Below are positions 51,602 through 60,562 of a stretch of 64,000 nucleotides of DNA, one piece after another. Position numbers and translations under genes: made by a program. The notes beneath the pieces are model-generated. The model was not told the origin of the DNA and did no database searches. It was given only the letters and a program-made list of their open reading frames with translations. Source of the stretch: an uncultured bacterium (GTDB lineage: Bacteria > Planctomycetota > GCA-002687715); NCBI GenBank assembly GCA_902826835.1, contig CADEGH010000002.1, forward strand, positions 287,342 through 351,341. The letters run 5' to 3'. Numbering within the stretch: position 1 is the stretch's first letter; every line of letters starts with the position of its first letter.

Positions 51602-52414
51602 TCAGGCGGCGCGCCCGCGCCAGGGGATGAGCGAAGGGACATCCCGGCGGTACGCCAGATAGTCATCCCTGTGCACACGTACGAGGTCGCGCTCCTCGAT
51701 GCGAGTGCCGATGAGAATGTAGAGGGTGATGACGGACGCGAACAAAAGCAGTCCCTCACTCATCGTGGGCACGCACCAAAAGGCGATCAAAAACCCGGTC
51801 ATGAGCGGATGCCGCACGTAACGGTAGAGCCCCCGCAAGTGAAACTCCGGCTCCGGCTGGGCGCGGCCCCGCCACGCGGCGAGAGTCTGCTTCCAGCCGA
51901 ACAAATGGAAGTGGTCGATCTGAAACGAGGCCAGCACGACGAGTCCGAAACCTGCGAGCGAGAGTGCGGACATCGCGCTTCGCACCCACTCGGTGCGCAC
52001 GGACCAGACGATGTCCGGCAGCGGCCGCCATTGCCACATGATCACTCCGAGCAGTGCGCTGGCCGCGAAGACAAACGCGCTGCGCTCGGTCCCGGTCGCC
52101 GCCATTCCGGCAAACCGTTTCTTGAACGCCGGCCTCGCCATGATGGTGTGCTGAATCGCAAACGCGGCCAACAGGAACACGTTCACGAGGATGGCCACCC
52201 ATGTCGAGCCAATCCCTCCGTCGTCGATCCCCTTCGGCACGACGAGTCGATGAACGAACCCGACGCAGTAGGTGAAGGCGGCGAGGAAGCCCACGTAAGC
52301 GAGGGCCGCAAAGGCCAAGGAGGCGATGCGGACTACGAGGGGCTTGGCCCCGAGGCTCGGAACACCGGAGTTTCCTTGGGAAAAAAGACGACGCTGGGCA
52401 GTGGTGGTGGTCAT
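51602..52414 (-). CDS. NnrU/isoprenylcysteine-methyltransferase-like membrane protein (methanethiol S-methyltransferase-like)
   Basis: 270 residues with about five to six membrane helices. Family-like motifs: VPKGIDDGGIGSTWVAILVN, AIQHTIMARPAFKKRF, ERSAFVFAASALL, then the C-terminal LRGLYRYVRHPLMTGFLI and TRIEERDL with the SAM-binding pattern RHPxxxG...EExxL. This matches MddA-type methanethiol S-methyltransferases (dimethylsulfide production) and the NnrU family; substrate cannot be decided from sequence alone. ATG 52414 starts a short polar leader. Confidence 0.75.
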   Translation of the reverse strand: MTTTTAQRRLFSQGNSGVPSLGAKPLVVRIASLAFAALAYVGFLAAFTYCVGFVHRLVVPKGIDDGGIGSTWVAILVNVFLLAAFAIQHTIMARPAFKKRFAGMAATGTERSAFVFAASALLGVIMWQWRPLPDIVWSVRTEWVRSAMSALSLAGFGLVVLASFQIDHFHLFGWKQTLAAWRGRAQPEPEFHLRGLYRYVRHPLMTGFLIAFWCVPTMSEGLLLFASVITLYILIGTRIEERDLVRVHRDDYLAYRRDVPSLIPWRGRAA

Positions 52415-52610
52415 GAGAGTTCCCGGCTACCTGGACTTCACCCCGCCGACCGGGCGGGGCAGATTCACCGAGAAAGGCGAAAACGGCGGGACCCGTCCGC
52501 CAGAAAATCTCGGTGGTTTCTTAACTCATGCCAGGCAATAACTTAGAAGCGCGGCACTTCGCCGGGCCGCCGCCCTCCACGCGCCGCCCCCACGAACGGA
52601 GCCACCCATC

Positions 52611-53192
52611 TTGGACCGAAGCTGGATTCTCGATCGACTCGAACGGTACCGGCAGCTCTGGGCCTCGGAGCTCGCGTGTGTCGAGCGGGTGGAGGGGCTC
52701 GTGCGCGGGTTTGCCGACTGCGCGGAGCGGACTTGTTTTCCCGGGCACCTCACGGGTTCGGCGTGGGTGTTCGACGCGACCGGGACGCAGTTCTTGCTGA
52801 CCCACCATCGCAAGCTGAACCGGTGGCTCCAACTCGGAGGGCACGCGGACGGCGAACTCGATCCTCCGGCGGTCGCACGCCGGGAGGTGTTGGAAGAGTC
52901 GGGTCTGACGGAGGTGGCGTGGTTGGATCCGGATGGGCTGGGCGTCCCCGTTGACATCGACGTCCACGAGATCCCGGCGCGCCCCACGGAGCCCGCCCAT
53001 TGGCATCACGATCTGCGCTACGTCTTCCAGGCGCCGGTCGGAGGCGAAGTGAGCGCGGACCTCCTCGAATCGCACGCCGTGCAGTGGTTCCCGGTCCGGG
53101 ACCTGCACCGAATCGTCACCGAACCCAGCATCCTCCGGCTCGCCGCCAAGGCGCAGGCTATTCTCGAACGGATGTCGCCAGGGCGCGACTGA
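52611..53192 (+). CDS. NUDIX hydrolase
   Basis: 193 residues with the NUDIX box around residues 75-97: GGHADG ... RREVLEESGL, where the REVLEE core and Gly are intact but the first Glu of the box is a Leu. The upstream strand LLTHHRKLNRWLQLGGH and the following HHDLRYVFQAP are typical of an 8-oxo-type or sugar-nucleotide NUDIX enzyme. The start codon appears to be TTG at 52611, with GGAG nine bases upstream; there is no in-frame ATG nearby. Substrate unknown; an intact catalytic core suggests activity. Confidence 0.85.
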   Translation: MDRSWILDRLERYRQLWASELACVERVEGLVRGFADCAERTCFPGHLTGSAWVFDATGTQFLLTHHRKLNRWLQLGGHADGELDPPAVARREVLEESGLTEVAWLDPDGLGVPVDIDVHEIPARPTEPAHWHHDLRYVFQAPVGGEVSADLLESHAVQWFPVRDLHRIVTEPSILRLAAKAQAILERMSPGRD

Positions 53193-53210
53193 CCCGCCGC
53201 AAACTCGGCC

Positions 53211-53912
53211 TCACTCCTCGTCCTCCCCCTCCGGCCACTCGATCGGTTCCCCATCCAGCCACGCATTGAGATCGGCCATCACATCGCCGTCGATCTCGTG
53301 GCCCATAGGGTAGGTATTCCACGTGACCGCGTAGCCGTGGCGCACGAGTTCCTGATGGCTCCATGCCGCGGATTGGATCGGCACCACCATGTCGTGAGTG
53401 CCGTGGGCCATGAAGATCGGCGTCTCGCGGTTGGCGGGCGCCGCCTCTTTTTCGAGGGAGTCGGCCAGCACGAGGTAGGTGGAGAGCGCGATGATGCCCG
53501 CGAGGCGCTCGGGGTGGCGCAGGCCGATATAGAGCGCCATCGCCCCGCCCTGCGAAAAGCCCATGAGGTGGATATGGTCGGCGGGGATGCCGCGAGCGAT
53601 TTCGCGCGCGATCAGGGCCCGGATTTTGGTCGCCGAGGCCCGGATGCCCGTCTCGTCATGGCCTCTTTGCAGCGCGATTTCCTGCACGTCGTACCACGCC
53701 GGCATCTTGGCGCCGCGGTTGATGGTGACTGGAATCGCCGGGGCATGCGGAAAAACCCAGCGCGTGTGCTCGGCTTCCTTCCAACTCACGTAGGGCACGA
53801 GCCCCGCCAGGTCGTGGCCGTCGGCGCCGAGCCCGTGCAAGCAGATGATCGAACGTCGCGCCGGCGATGGAGGATCAACCTCGACGCAGGGCAGAAGCGC
53901 AGCCGAATCCAT
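53211..53912 (-). CDS. Phospholipase/carboxylesterase-family alpha/beta hydrolase
   Basis: 233 residues of the PF02230 type. Nucleophile Ser120 in GFSQGG, acid Asp174 in GTHDMVVP, and His205 in PMGHEID give the full triad. The oxyanion region ICLHGLGADGHDL is also typical. No signal peptide, so cytosolic. The C-terminus is acidic. The gene is convergent with the NUDIX gene (18-base gap) and divergent from the ABC transporter operon. Confidence 0.92.
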   Translation of the reverse strand: MDSAALLPCVEVDPPSPARRSIICLHGLGADGHDLAGLVPYVSWKEAEHTRWVFPHAPAIPVTINRGAKMPAWYDVQEIALQRGHDETGIRASATKIRALIAREIARGIPADHIHLMGFSQGGAMALYIGLRHPERLAGIIALSTYLVLADSLEKEAAPANRETPIFMAHGTHDMVVPIQSAAWSHQELVRHGYAVTWNTYPMGHEIDGDVMADLNAWLDGEPIEWPEGEDEE

Positions 53913-53995
53913 GTGGCACTCCGAGTGCGTCGGGACGGTCCCTCGGAATTCGAGGAGGGGTGGCCCCGACCGCAGTTCCTGGGAAACTACGCACC

Positions 53996-54919
53996 ATGAG
54001 CTTTCTCGTCACGCGCGGCTTGGGCAAGGATTACGGGAAGACCACCGCGGTCCACGCCCTCGATCTGGTGGTCGAACCGGGGGAAATCTTCGGCTTCCTC
54101 GGCCCGAACGGGGCCGGGAAGTCGACTGCGATCCACATGATCGCGGGAGTGGTCACTCCGAGTCGGGGATCCGCCAGCCTCGGCGGGCGCGACCTCCTCA
54201 CCGAAGGACTCCTGGTCCGCCGCCAACTCGGACTTGTCCCCCAGGAGCTCGCGCTCTACGAGGACCTCACGGCCCTCCACAACCTCGAGTACTTCGGCGC
54301 CCTCCAGGGGCTCAAGGGGGATGCGCTCAAGCGGGGCATCGACTTCGGGCTCGCGGTCGCCGGCCTCGCGGACCGGGCTCAAGACCGCGTCAGCACCTTC
54401 AGCGGAGGGATGAAGCGACGCCTCAATCTCGCGGCGTCGATTCTTCACCGGCCGAAGCTCCTGATCTGCGACGAACCGACGGTGGGTGTCGACCCCCAAA
54501 GCCGCGCTCACCTGTTCGAGGCGCTACGCCGCCTCAACCGCGAAGAGAACACGACCATCATCTACACCAGTCACTACATGGAGGAAGTGCAGGCGCTGTG
54601 CCGGCGCATCGGCATCATGGACCGCGGACGGCTCGTGGCCATGGACTCGATCCAAGGTCTGCTCGCCGCCCACGCCCAGGGCGGAATCGAACTCCAAGTC
54701 GAGGGCGAGATCGCCGCCGCGGCTTCGGCCCTCGGCTCGGATATGCCTCATCACATTGACGGGCGGAAGTTGGTCTTCGGGGACGGGATTGCGCTGTCCC
54801 GACTCGCCGCACGCCTCGAAAACGCCGGGGTCACGGTGTCGTCGATCGAGCGCCGCGGGAACGACCTCGAATCCGTGTTTCTGAAGCTGACCGGCCGCGC
54901 CTTGAGGGACGAATCATGA
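53996..54919 (+). CDS. ABC transporter ATP-binding protein (ABC-2 exporter type)
   Basis: 307 residues. Walker A GPNGAGKS, Q-loop GLVPQELALYEDLT, signature TFSGGMKRRLNLA, Walker B LLICDEPTVGVDP and the switch His in IYTSHYMEE. The C-terminal 80 residues are the DUF4162-like extension of drug-export or Gld/Nod-type ATPases. Start ATG 53996; there is no strong ribosome site and the longer frame upstream is not family-like. It overlaps the permease gene in ATGA fashion. Powers export, substrate unknown. Confidence 0.95.
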   Translation: MSFLVTRGLGKDYGKTTAVHALDLVVEPGEIFGFLGPNGAGKSTAIHMIAGVVTPSRGSASLGGRDLLTEGLLVRRQLGLVPQELALYEDLTALHNLEYFGALQGLKGDALKRGIDFGLAVAGLADRAQDRVSTFSGGMKRRLNLAASILHRPKLLICDEPTVGVDPQSRAHLFEALRRLNREENTTIIYTSHYMEEVQALCRRIGIMDRGRLVAMDSIQGLLAAHAQGGIELQVEGEIAAAASALGSDMPHHIDGRKLVFGDGIALSRLAARLENAGVTVSSIERRGNDLESVFLKLTGRALRDES

Positions 54920-56055
54920 TCGTTGCCAGCATCGTCAAAGACATCCGCCTCCTCCTGACCGATCGGGGGGCGCTCGCATCGATGTTCATCCTCCCCATCG
55001 CCTTCATCACCGTGTTCGGATTCCTGTTCCGCGGCCAAGGCGGCGATCAGGACGGCAAGCCGAGCACACAGAAGGTGTCGGTGGCGCTGTACGCTCCCGA
55101 AGGCAAGGAGCTGGCGTTGGCCATCGCCAAGAAGGTCGAGGCGAGCCCGAATCTCTCCATCCAACGTGTGGACAGCGAGGCCGAAGTCGACCGACTCGTG
55201 TCGGAGAAGAAGGCGCAGGTGGGCCTCGTGATCCCCGCCGACCTCGATCCCAAGGCCGGCCGCCCGATGCAGTTTTGGATCGACCGGGCCGCTTCCGCCG
55301 CCGAAGTCGGCCTCGCCGAAGGCGCCGTCAAATCGACCGCGATCAGCGCCTACTTCGAAGAGCGCTTCCCGATGGCGAAGGCGGTCGGCATCCCCGCTTC
55401 GGAGGAGTTGGTCTCGGATCGGGCGCCCACCGGCTTGCGCAAGAAACGAGCGAAGATCGACAGCTTCCAGATCACGGTGCCGAGCAACGCCGTGTTGTTC
55501 GCGTTTTTCATGTGCATTCCGATCGCCCTGTCGATCGCCGAAGAGCGCCGCCTCGGGACGTGGAAACGGCTGCTCAGCTCGCCGGTCGGGCGACGGCGGA
55601 TGCTGATCAGCAAGCTCGTGCCCTTCTTCATCGTGGGCCTCATCCAGATGCTCTTCCTCTTCGGCATCGGGGCGCTCGTGTTCGGCATGCAGGTCAGCGG
55701 GAGTTGGCCCGCGGTCTTCCTGGTGGCGGCGGCCACCGTGTTTTCTGCGGTCGGGCTCGGCTTTTTTGTCGCATCGCTCGGCGGCAGCGAGAAGCAGGTG
55801 GCGAGCCTCGCCAGCGTGGCGATGCTGGTGATGGGCCTGGTTTCGGGCTGCATGTTCCCCAGGGCGATGTTCCCAGAAGGCGTGCGCAGCGTCGGACTCG
55901 CGTTCCCCCACGGCTGGGCTCTCGACGCCTTCCAAGACGCCCTCGTCCGCGAGGGCACTCGCATCGCCGACGTCGGCCTCCCCATCCTGGTCATTCTCGG
56001 ATTGGGACTGCTCTACACCGCGATCGGCAGCCGGCTCTTCCGGTTCGAGAGTTGA
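54916..56055 (+). CDS. ABC-2 type transporter permease
   Basis: 379 residues. One N-terminal helix (ASMFILPIAFITVFGFLF), a large extracytoplasmic domain (about 45-185), and a C-terminal five-helix block with FFMCIPIALSIAEERRLGTWKRLLSSPVGRR, VGLGFFVASLGG and VSGCMFPRAMFPEG. This is the ABC2_membrane_3 layout of exporters such as YhgE/NatB. Translation is coupled to the ATPase gene (ATGA). The MetE-like gene follows 4 bases later. Confidence 0.93.
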   Translation: MIVASIVKDIRLLLTDRGALASMFILPIAFITVFGFLFRGQGGDQDGKPSTQKVSVALYAPEGKELALAIAKKVEASPNLSIQRVDSEAEVDRLVSEKKAQVGLVIPADLDPKAGRPMQFWIDRAASAAEVGLAEGAVKSTAISAYFEERFPMAKAVGIPASEELVSDRAPTGLRKKRAKIDSFQITVPSNAVLFAFFMCIPIALSIAEERRLGTWKRLLSSPVGRRRMLISKLVPFFIVGLIQMLFLFGIGALVFGMQVSGSWPAVFLVAAATVFSAVGLGFFVASLGGSEKQVASLASVAMLVMGLVSGCMFPRAMFPEGVRSVGLAFPHGWALDAFQDALVREGTRIADVGLPILVILGLGLLYTAIGSRLFRFES

Positions 56056-56059
56056 TTCC

Positions 56060-57022
56060 ATGAAGGTCGCAATCACCGGAATCGGCAGCCTACCGTCGAT
56101 CGACTCCGCCGACGCGGTGCGCACGGTTGCGCGCACCACCCCCGACCTCCCCTATTGGCCGCAGCTCCCCCGCCGCGCCGGGGCGGAGGGGATGATCCGT
56201 CAAGTCTTGGGTGAGGGATTCCACCATCTCGAAACCGTGCGAGGACAGAGTCGTTACCGCGTGCGATCCGGCGAGGAGAAGGCGTTCGCCGCCTACCTCG
56301 CACGCGCGGACGGCGTTCCCCATCCTTCTTGCGCCGCCGGGTTCGAGGCTTTTCTGGCGGCCCTCGAGGCCGGAGAATTCTCGGCGGCTCACGCGCTGAA
56401 GTTCCAATTGGCCGCGCCGATCACGATCGCGACCTGCCTCGCCACCGCCGAGACTCCGTCCGACCAACCTTCGTGGACCGAGCTTCTGGCTGGGCTCGTC
56501 ACGCGCACTGCGCTGGCCATCGCGGCCGCGCTGCGCCCCTTCCAACTCCCGCTCCTCTTCGTGCTGGATGAGCCGGTCCTCGGGCAGATTCCGCCGCTTT
56601 CATCCTCGGCGCGGGTAGCCTTGGGTGGCATCCTCCAGGCCATCCGCCCCGCCGCCCAAGTCGGAATCCACGTCTGCTCGACGCCTCCCTGGCGCCTCCT
56701 CGCCGACCTCGAACCGGACTACGTCTTTTTCGACGCGCACCGCGACCTCGAGTCCACGGTCCGCGATGCCGACGCCCAGACGTGGATGCGCAGCGGCGGC
56801 GTCTTGGGTCTCGGCCTCGTCCCGACCCACGGCGATCCCGAGTCCCTCTCCTTCACCCTCGAACGGACCCTCCGCAGCCTCGAGCGACTTCCCTCCCCGC
56901 CGCGCATCCTGGTCACCCCGAGCTGCGGCCTCGCCCTCACCGAGCCGGATCGTGTCGACCCGATCTTCACCCGCTGCCGCGCCCTCGCCGACGGCCTCGC
57001 CCAGTCCGGCTTCGAGTCGTAG
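56060..57022 (+). CDS. Cobalamin-independent methionine-synthase-like (MetE C-terminal/UroD fold) protein
   Basis: 320 residues equivalent to only the C-terminal barrel of MetE. GIGSLPSIDSADAV begins the domain, FVLDEPVLGQ follows, the zinc-ligand pair is His204 and Cys206 in GIHVCST, and a later Cys is in TPSCGLALTEPD. The usual Glu ligand position appears as Asp225 (FFDA). It may be a stand-alone methyltransferase using another methyl donor (core MetE type) or a relative. The ATG at 56060 lies 4 bases after the permease stop, so it is co-transcribed with the exporter. No regulatory RNA precedes it. Confidence 0.8.
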   Translation: MKVAITGIGSLPSIDSADAVRTVARTTPDLPYWPQLPRRAGAEGMIRQVLGEGFHHLETVRGQSRYRVRSGEEKAFAAYLARADGVPHPSCAAGFEAFLAALEAGEFSAAHALKFQLAAPITIATCLATAETPSDQPSWTELLAGLVTRTALAIAAALRPFQLPLLFVLDEPVLGQIPPLSSSARVALGGILQAIRPAAQVGIHVCSTPPWRLLADLEPDYVFFDAHRDLESTVRDADAQTWMRSGGVLGLGLVPTHGDPESLSFTLERTLRSLERLPSPPRILVTPSCGLALTEPDRVDPIFTRCRALADGLAQSGFES

Positions 57023-57194
57023 CCCCCGCATCGGGACTCCATAGCCTCAGGCTTAGCCCGCCAGGAATGGTCGTGCCCAGCCGCCACCGGTCGACGCCCA
57101 TTCGTCCATCATCGATTATTAAAGAAACACCGGCCAGGCGTTAGTAGCAGGTGCCACTGTTAACGCGAGCCAGTCCCGCGTATGAACAATGAAA

Positions 57195-57216
57195 CGTGGA
57201 GCGACCGAACTCCACG
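57195..57216 (-). terminator. Rho-independent-like hairpin at the 3' end of the 57237 gene
   Basis: CGTGGAG, loop of eight, CTCCACG: seven perfect pairs. On the minus strand it is followed by TTTCATTGTTC, a loose T-rich tract, 20 bases after the stop of the membrane glycosyltransferase gene. The rest of the 214-base convergent gap (57023-57236) holds nothing recognisable. Confidence 0.5.
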
Positions 57217-57236
57217 AGTCTCACAATTGGCAGCCC

Positions 57237-58955
57237 TCAGTACGGCTTCGAGTCGTAGATCACGAAGCGGGAGTGGGCCGCTTCGTCGTCGGTGCGGGGG
57301 TAGACCCGCGTTCCGTGATCCATGATCCACTTGAGCCCGAGGAGGTTGTCGCGCAGCGTCACGCCCCGGGCGCTCATCGGTCCGGACGCGATGGCGCGCC
57401 ACGGCGTTCCGCTGGCGTCGATTCGTTCGAGAACCGCAACCGAATCGACCTCGGTCCACGCCGGGCGCCAAAACCGGAGGAGGGGGGCGATCCTGCCGAT
57501 CAGACAAACCCGCCTCGGACCGGGCGCTTGGTCGGCAACCGCGATGACATCCCGAAACTGGCAACTGGACGAGCGGCGGATCTGCTGGAAACCCTCCCAT
57601 CCAAGCACCAGCACCATGCCGAGGACCAGGGCGGCGACGAGAGTCTGGAGGGCGGGGCGACGCGGCGCGAGCTTGCGCGCTAACACCGCTACCGAGAGCG
57701 CCGCGAAAAAGGTCCACAGCGGAGCCACCACGCTTCCGAACCGCGACGGGAGATTGGCCGCGACCTTGGCGGCCGCTACCACGGTTCCCAGGGTCGATCC
57801 GAGCAACGCCACTCCCAAGGCTCGATGCCGCCGGAGGCAAATACCCACCCCGACCGCCAACAGTCCCAGGAAAATCCAGTAGTAGGCACCTTCCGTCCCG
57901 TGTTGCACCTCGGAGGCGCTGAACTTCTCCGGCCAGTCCGAGGCAATCCTTGCGCTGCCGCGCAGGAAGGTGCCTCGAAACATGGAAACGAGCGCGGGCA
58001 CTCGCGGCCCGACGAGTAATCCGGCGAGCAGGAGTCCCGAAATCGACCCCGCCATCAGCAGCCGGAGCGTGCTTCCAGGGAGCAACCTGCGGCCGAGAAC
58101 CACATGCCAGAGAATCAGCGCGAGCACCGCGGCCGCGGGCGCGACCGCGGCGCTGAGATGCGCAGTGGCTGCCAAGACCGAGAGAATCGACCAGGCGAGA
58201 AAATGACGCCGTCGTTCCGTGGCGAGACCTCGGCCCAATTGGTCGAGGGCAACCAGCGTGAGCGCCTGCGCGAGGGTGTAGCCTCGGCCCATCGTGCCCA
58301 GCTTGATCGCGATGGGATTCAGCGACCAGGCGAGGGCGATGACGGCCGCCCATCCGTCGGGCACGAAGCGACGCGCGAGTCGAAAGAGGGCTCCACTGAC
58401 GGCGGCGCCACTCAGCATCGCGATGATCCGCAGCGTCCACTCGGACTTCCCGAAGATCGCAAACTGCAGTTTGGTGAGGACGGAATACAGCACGTGATTG
58501 TTGAAGGAGTCAATGCCGCTCAAGACCCTCAGCCAACCTCCGCCGATCACCTCCTCCGCAGTGATGAGTTCGTCCATCATCGGCGGGCGGTCATGGAAGG
58601 CGACCAACCCCAAAAGAGAGATCACGACGACGCACAAGCCCCACGATACCGAGCTGCGCGGAGCTGCGGAATGAGCCACGCGACTCACGGGCGCCCGCCA
58701 GAGTCGTCTCAAGAGCCCGGAACCGAAACAGATGCCGAGGCTCACGAGCACACCCCGCATCACCTGAAGGCCCGACCGCGCAAATTGTTCGATGTAGGTG
58801 CCAAAGTGGTCGGGCCGCAACGCCAACATCAGGATCTGCTCGGTAGGCAGGGCACAGCCCAGGGCCAAGAGGGCCAGGCCGACCAGGAGTTCGCAGGGGC
58901 GCAATCGGATTGACGCGGGGGAACGCACAGCCCCGGCATTATGCCTCAATCTCAT
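57237..58955 (-). CDS. GT-C-type membrane glycosyltransferase-like protein (GT39/PMT-like)
   Basis: 572 residues with about ten to twelve membrane helices. The first extracytoplasmic loop has PPMMDELITAEE, the Asp-Glu pair typical of dolichyl/undecaprenyl-phosphate-sugar-using GT-C enzymes. SFNNHVLYSVLTKL and the AWSLNPIAIKLGTMGRGYTL segment also fit GT39/GT83 enzymes. A soluble C-terminal domain (about 440-572) follows. ATG 58955 is chosen, 4 bases after the MFS gene stop; the longer frame upstream overlaps the MFS gene and is Ser/Arg-rich shadow. Likely glycosylates envelope components. Confidence 0.82.
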   Translation of the reverse strand: MRLRHNAGAVRSPASIRLRPCELLVGLALLALGCALPTEQILMLALRPDHFGTYIEQFARSGLQVMRGVLVSLGICFGSGLLRRLWRAPVSRVAHSAAPRSSVSWGLCVVVISLLGLVAFHDRPPMMDELITAEEVIGGGWLRVLSGIDSFNNHVLYSVLTKLQFAIFGKSEWTLRIIAMLSGAAVSGALFRLARRFVPDGWAAVIALAWSLNPIAIKLGTMGRGYTLAQALTLVALDQLGRGLATERRRHFLAWSILSVLAATAHLSAAVAPAAAVLALILWHVVLGRRLLPGSTLRLLMAGSISGLLLAGLLVGPRVPALVSMFRGTFLRGSARIASDWPEKFSASEVQHGTEGAYYWIFLGLLAVGVGICLRRHRALGVALLGSTLGTVVAAAKVAANLPSRFGSVVAPLWTFFAALSVAVLARKLAPRRPALQTLVAALVLGMVLVLGWEGFQQIRRSSSCQFRDVIAVADQAPGPRRVCLIGRIAPLLRFWRPAWTEVDSVAVLERIDASGTPWRAIASGPMSARGVTLRDNLLGLKWIMDHGTRVYPRTDDEAAHSRFVIYDSKPY

Positions 58956-58959
58956 CCGG

Positions 58960-60354
58960 TCAATGGCCGGCCGTCGCTTTCTTGGGTTTGGCGTTCCAAA
59001 TCCGCAGACAGAGGAGGAAGCCGACGGCGGCGACCGGCAGGAGCATGTAGGGCCACTCGGACCATTCCGCCGGGTTTTTCTGATCGGCGCCCTTGGGGAG
59101 GATTTTCCCGAGGAGGATCGCCTGGAGAGCCGTCCCGAGGTAGACCATTCCGTCGATGATGCCGACGGCCAGCCCGGTGTTCTTCTTGCCGGCAAAGTCC
59201 ATACTGGCGGTGCCGGAGAGCATCCCGTGCACGCCGATCACGCAGAGCGAGAGGAACAGCGCCACCCAACCCAAACCGGGAGTGCCGAGCAGGGGGATCA
59301 TGATCAGGGAGCCCACCACCAGTCCGGCGTACAGGATGCCGGCACTCGGCCCCCGTCGCGAATGGAACAATCGATCCGAGATGGTCCCGGCAAAGACCCC
59401 GCCGAGGATGCCGGCGATGCAGAGCATCAGGCCCCAGTTGGCGTGGACGAATTGGTCGCGCTGACCCGTCTCCTTCGCGAAGATCGTGGTCCACTGCATG
59501 ATGGCCTGCCGCAGATAGCCGCTGCAAAACTCGATGAGGCAAATGGTCATGATGACCGGGTTTCGCAGCATCATCACCATCATCTCGAGCACCCCGCGGC
59601 GCCGAGAGTCGTCGATCACCGAGCCTTCCCCAGTCTCGAGGTTGGAGAGGCCAGCATCGGCCGGCTGATCGCGAACCAAGAACCACTCGATCACGAAGAA
59701 GACAAGGAGCAACGCCGCGGGCACGAAGAACGCCCACGCGATGTTGCGAACGTCTTGCCCCTGCGACTTCTGAATTGTGTCGATGATTCGCTGATTCCAG
59801 TCGTAAGCGAAATAAATGCCGAGCGAAATGAGGATGCCAAATATCCCGCCGAAGGTGCCGCGTTCACGCACATGAAACCAGGACGCGTTGACCTTCACGA
59901 TCGAGACCGCGCCAAAGCTCTGGAAGTACATGTTGACGCCGTAGAGGATCGAAAACACTGTCACTGTCGCCTGCGTTGGATCGCGCCACAGCACGTACCC
60001 CATCGCGACGTTGGCAATCGCCGAACCCAGCGCGGAGACCAAGATCGTCGCCCGCCCTCCAAATCGATCGCACAGGGGTCCGTTGAGGACAAAGGAAACG
60101 CCATAGACGAGGGTGCCCCAGAAGAAGATCGTTCCGAAGTCTTCCTTCGTCATCAATTCGCCGAGCGCGTTCTTGGCGACCGTGAGGTTGTACCGCCCCA
60201 TGTACAAGAACGCGTAGGTCATCCCGAGCGGGAACCAGTTCCAAAAGCGGCGGCGGAGGAACGCGGGCGAGTGGCCCAGATCGACCCGCGGCAACCGGCG
60301 CAACACGACAAAAATCGCGACCAAGAGTCCGGCGATGGCGAGGAGGTTGTTCAT
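58960..60354 (-). CDS. MFS transporter, organophosphate:phosphate antiporter (OPA/GlpT-like) family
   Basis: 464 residues, about 12 helices. FWNWFPLGMTYAFLYMGRYNLTVAKN, DRFGGRATILVSALGSA and FSILYGVNMYFQSFGAVSIVKVNASWF fit the GlpT/UhpT family; the TISDRLFHSRRG loop lies between helices 8 and 9. The family exchanges organic phosphates for inorganic phosphate. ATG 60354 is preceded by AGAAGGA; a longer frame to 60441 lacks support. The GT-C gene follows 4 bases downstream. Confidence 0.88.
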   Translation of the reverse strand: MNNLLAIAGLLVAIFVVLRRLPRVDLGHSPAFLRRRFWNWFPLGMTYAFLYMGRYNLTVAKNALGELMTKEDFGTIFFWGTLVYGVSFVLNGPLCDRFGGRATILVSALGSAIANVAMGYVLWRDPTQATVTVFSILYGVNMYFQSFGAVSIVKVNASWFHVRERGTFGGIFGILISLGIYFAYDWNQRIIDTIQKSQGQDVRNIAWAFFVPAALLLVFFVIEWFLVRDQPADAGLSNLETGEGSVIDDSRRRGVLEMMVMMLRNPVIMTICLIEFCSGYLRQAIMQWTTIFAKETGQRDQFVHANWGLMLCIAGILGGVFAGTISDRLFHSRRGPSAGILYAGLVVGSLIMIPLLGTPGLGWVALFLSLCVIGVHGMLSGTASMDFAGKKNTGLAVGIIDGMVYLGTALQAILLGKILPKGADQKNPAEWSEWPYMLLPVAAVGFLLCLRIWNAKPKKATAGH

Positions 60355-60380
60355 GCGGCCCGAGTCCTTCTGAGCATCGG

Positions 60381-60399
60381 CCCGGGGGCACCCCCCGGG
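60381..60399. repeat. GC-rich hairpin in the divergent promoter region
   Basis: CCCGGGGG, loop CAC, CCCCCGGG: eight perfect pairs, 27 bases upstream of the MFS ATG and on the other side of the secreted-protein promoter. It probably lies in the MFS mRNA leader. Confidence 0.4.
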
Positions 60400-60562
60400 A
60401 TCAGCCGGAGACCATAACCCATACCACGTGCGACCAAGCACGGCCTGCCGGTGGTTACGCCCCAGTCCTGAACTTTCCGACCTATCCCTGCACTTTCCGA
60501 AGGCTGTCCTTCATAATGCCGGCATCCGAGGGGCTTCGCCCTCGACCCACCCTGGAGCCTCC

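Noticed and set aside
57023..57236. RNA gene in the convergent gap
   Set aside because: Only one simple hairpin is present, best explained as a terminator.
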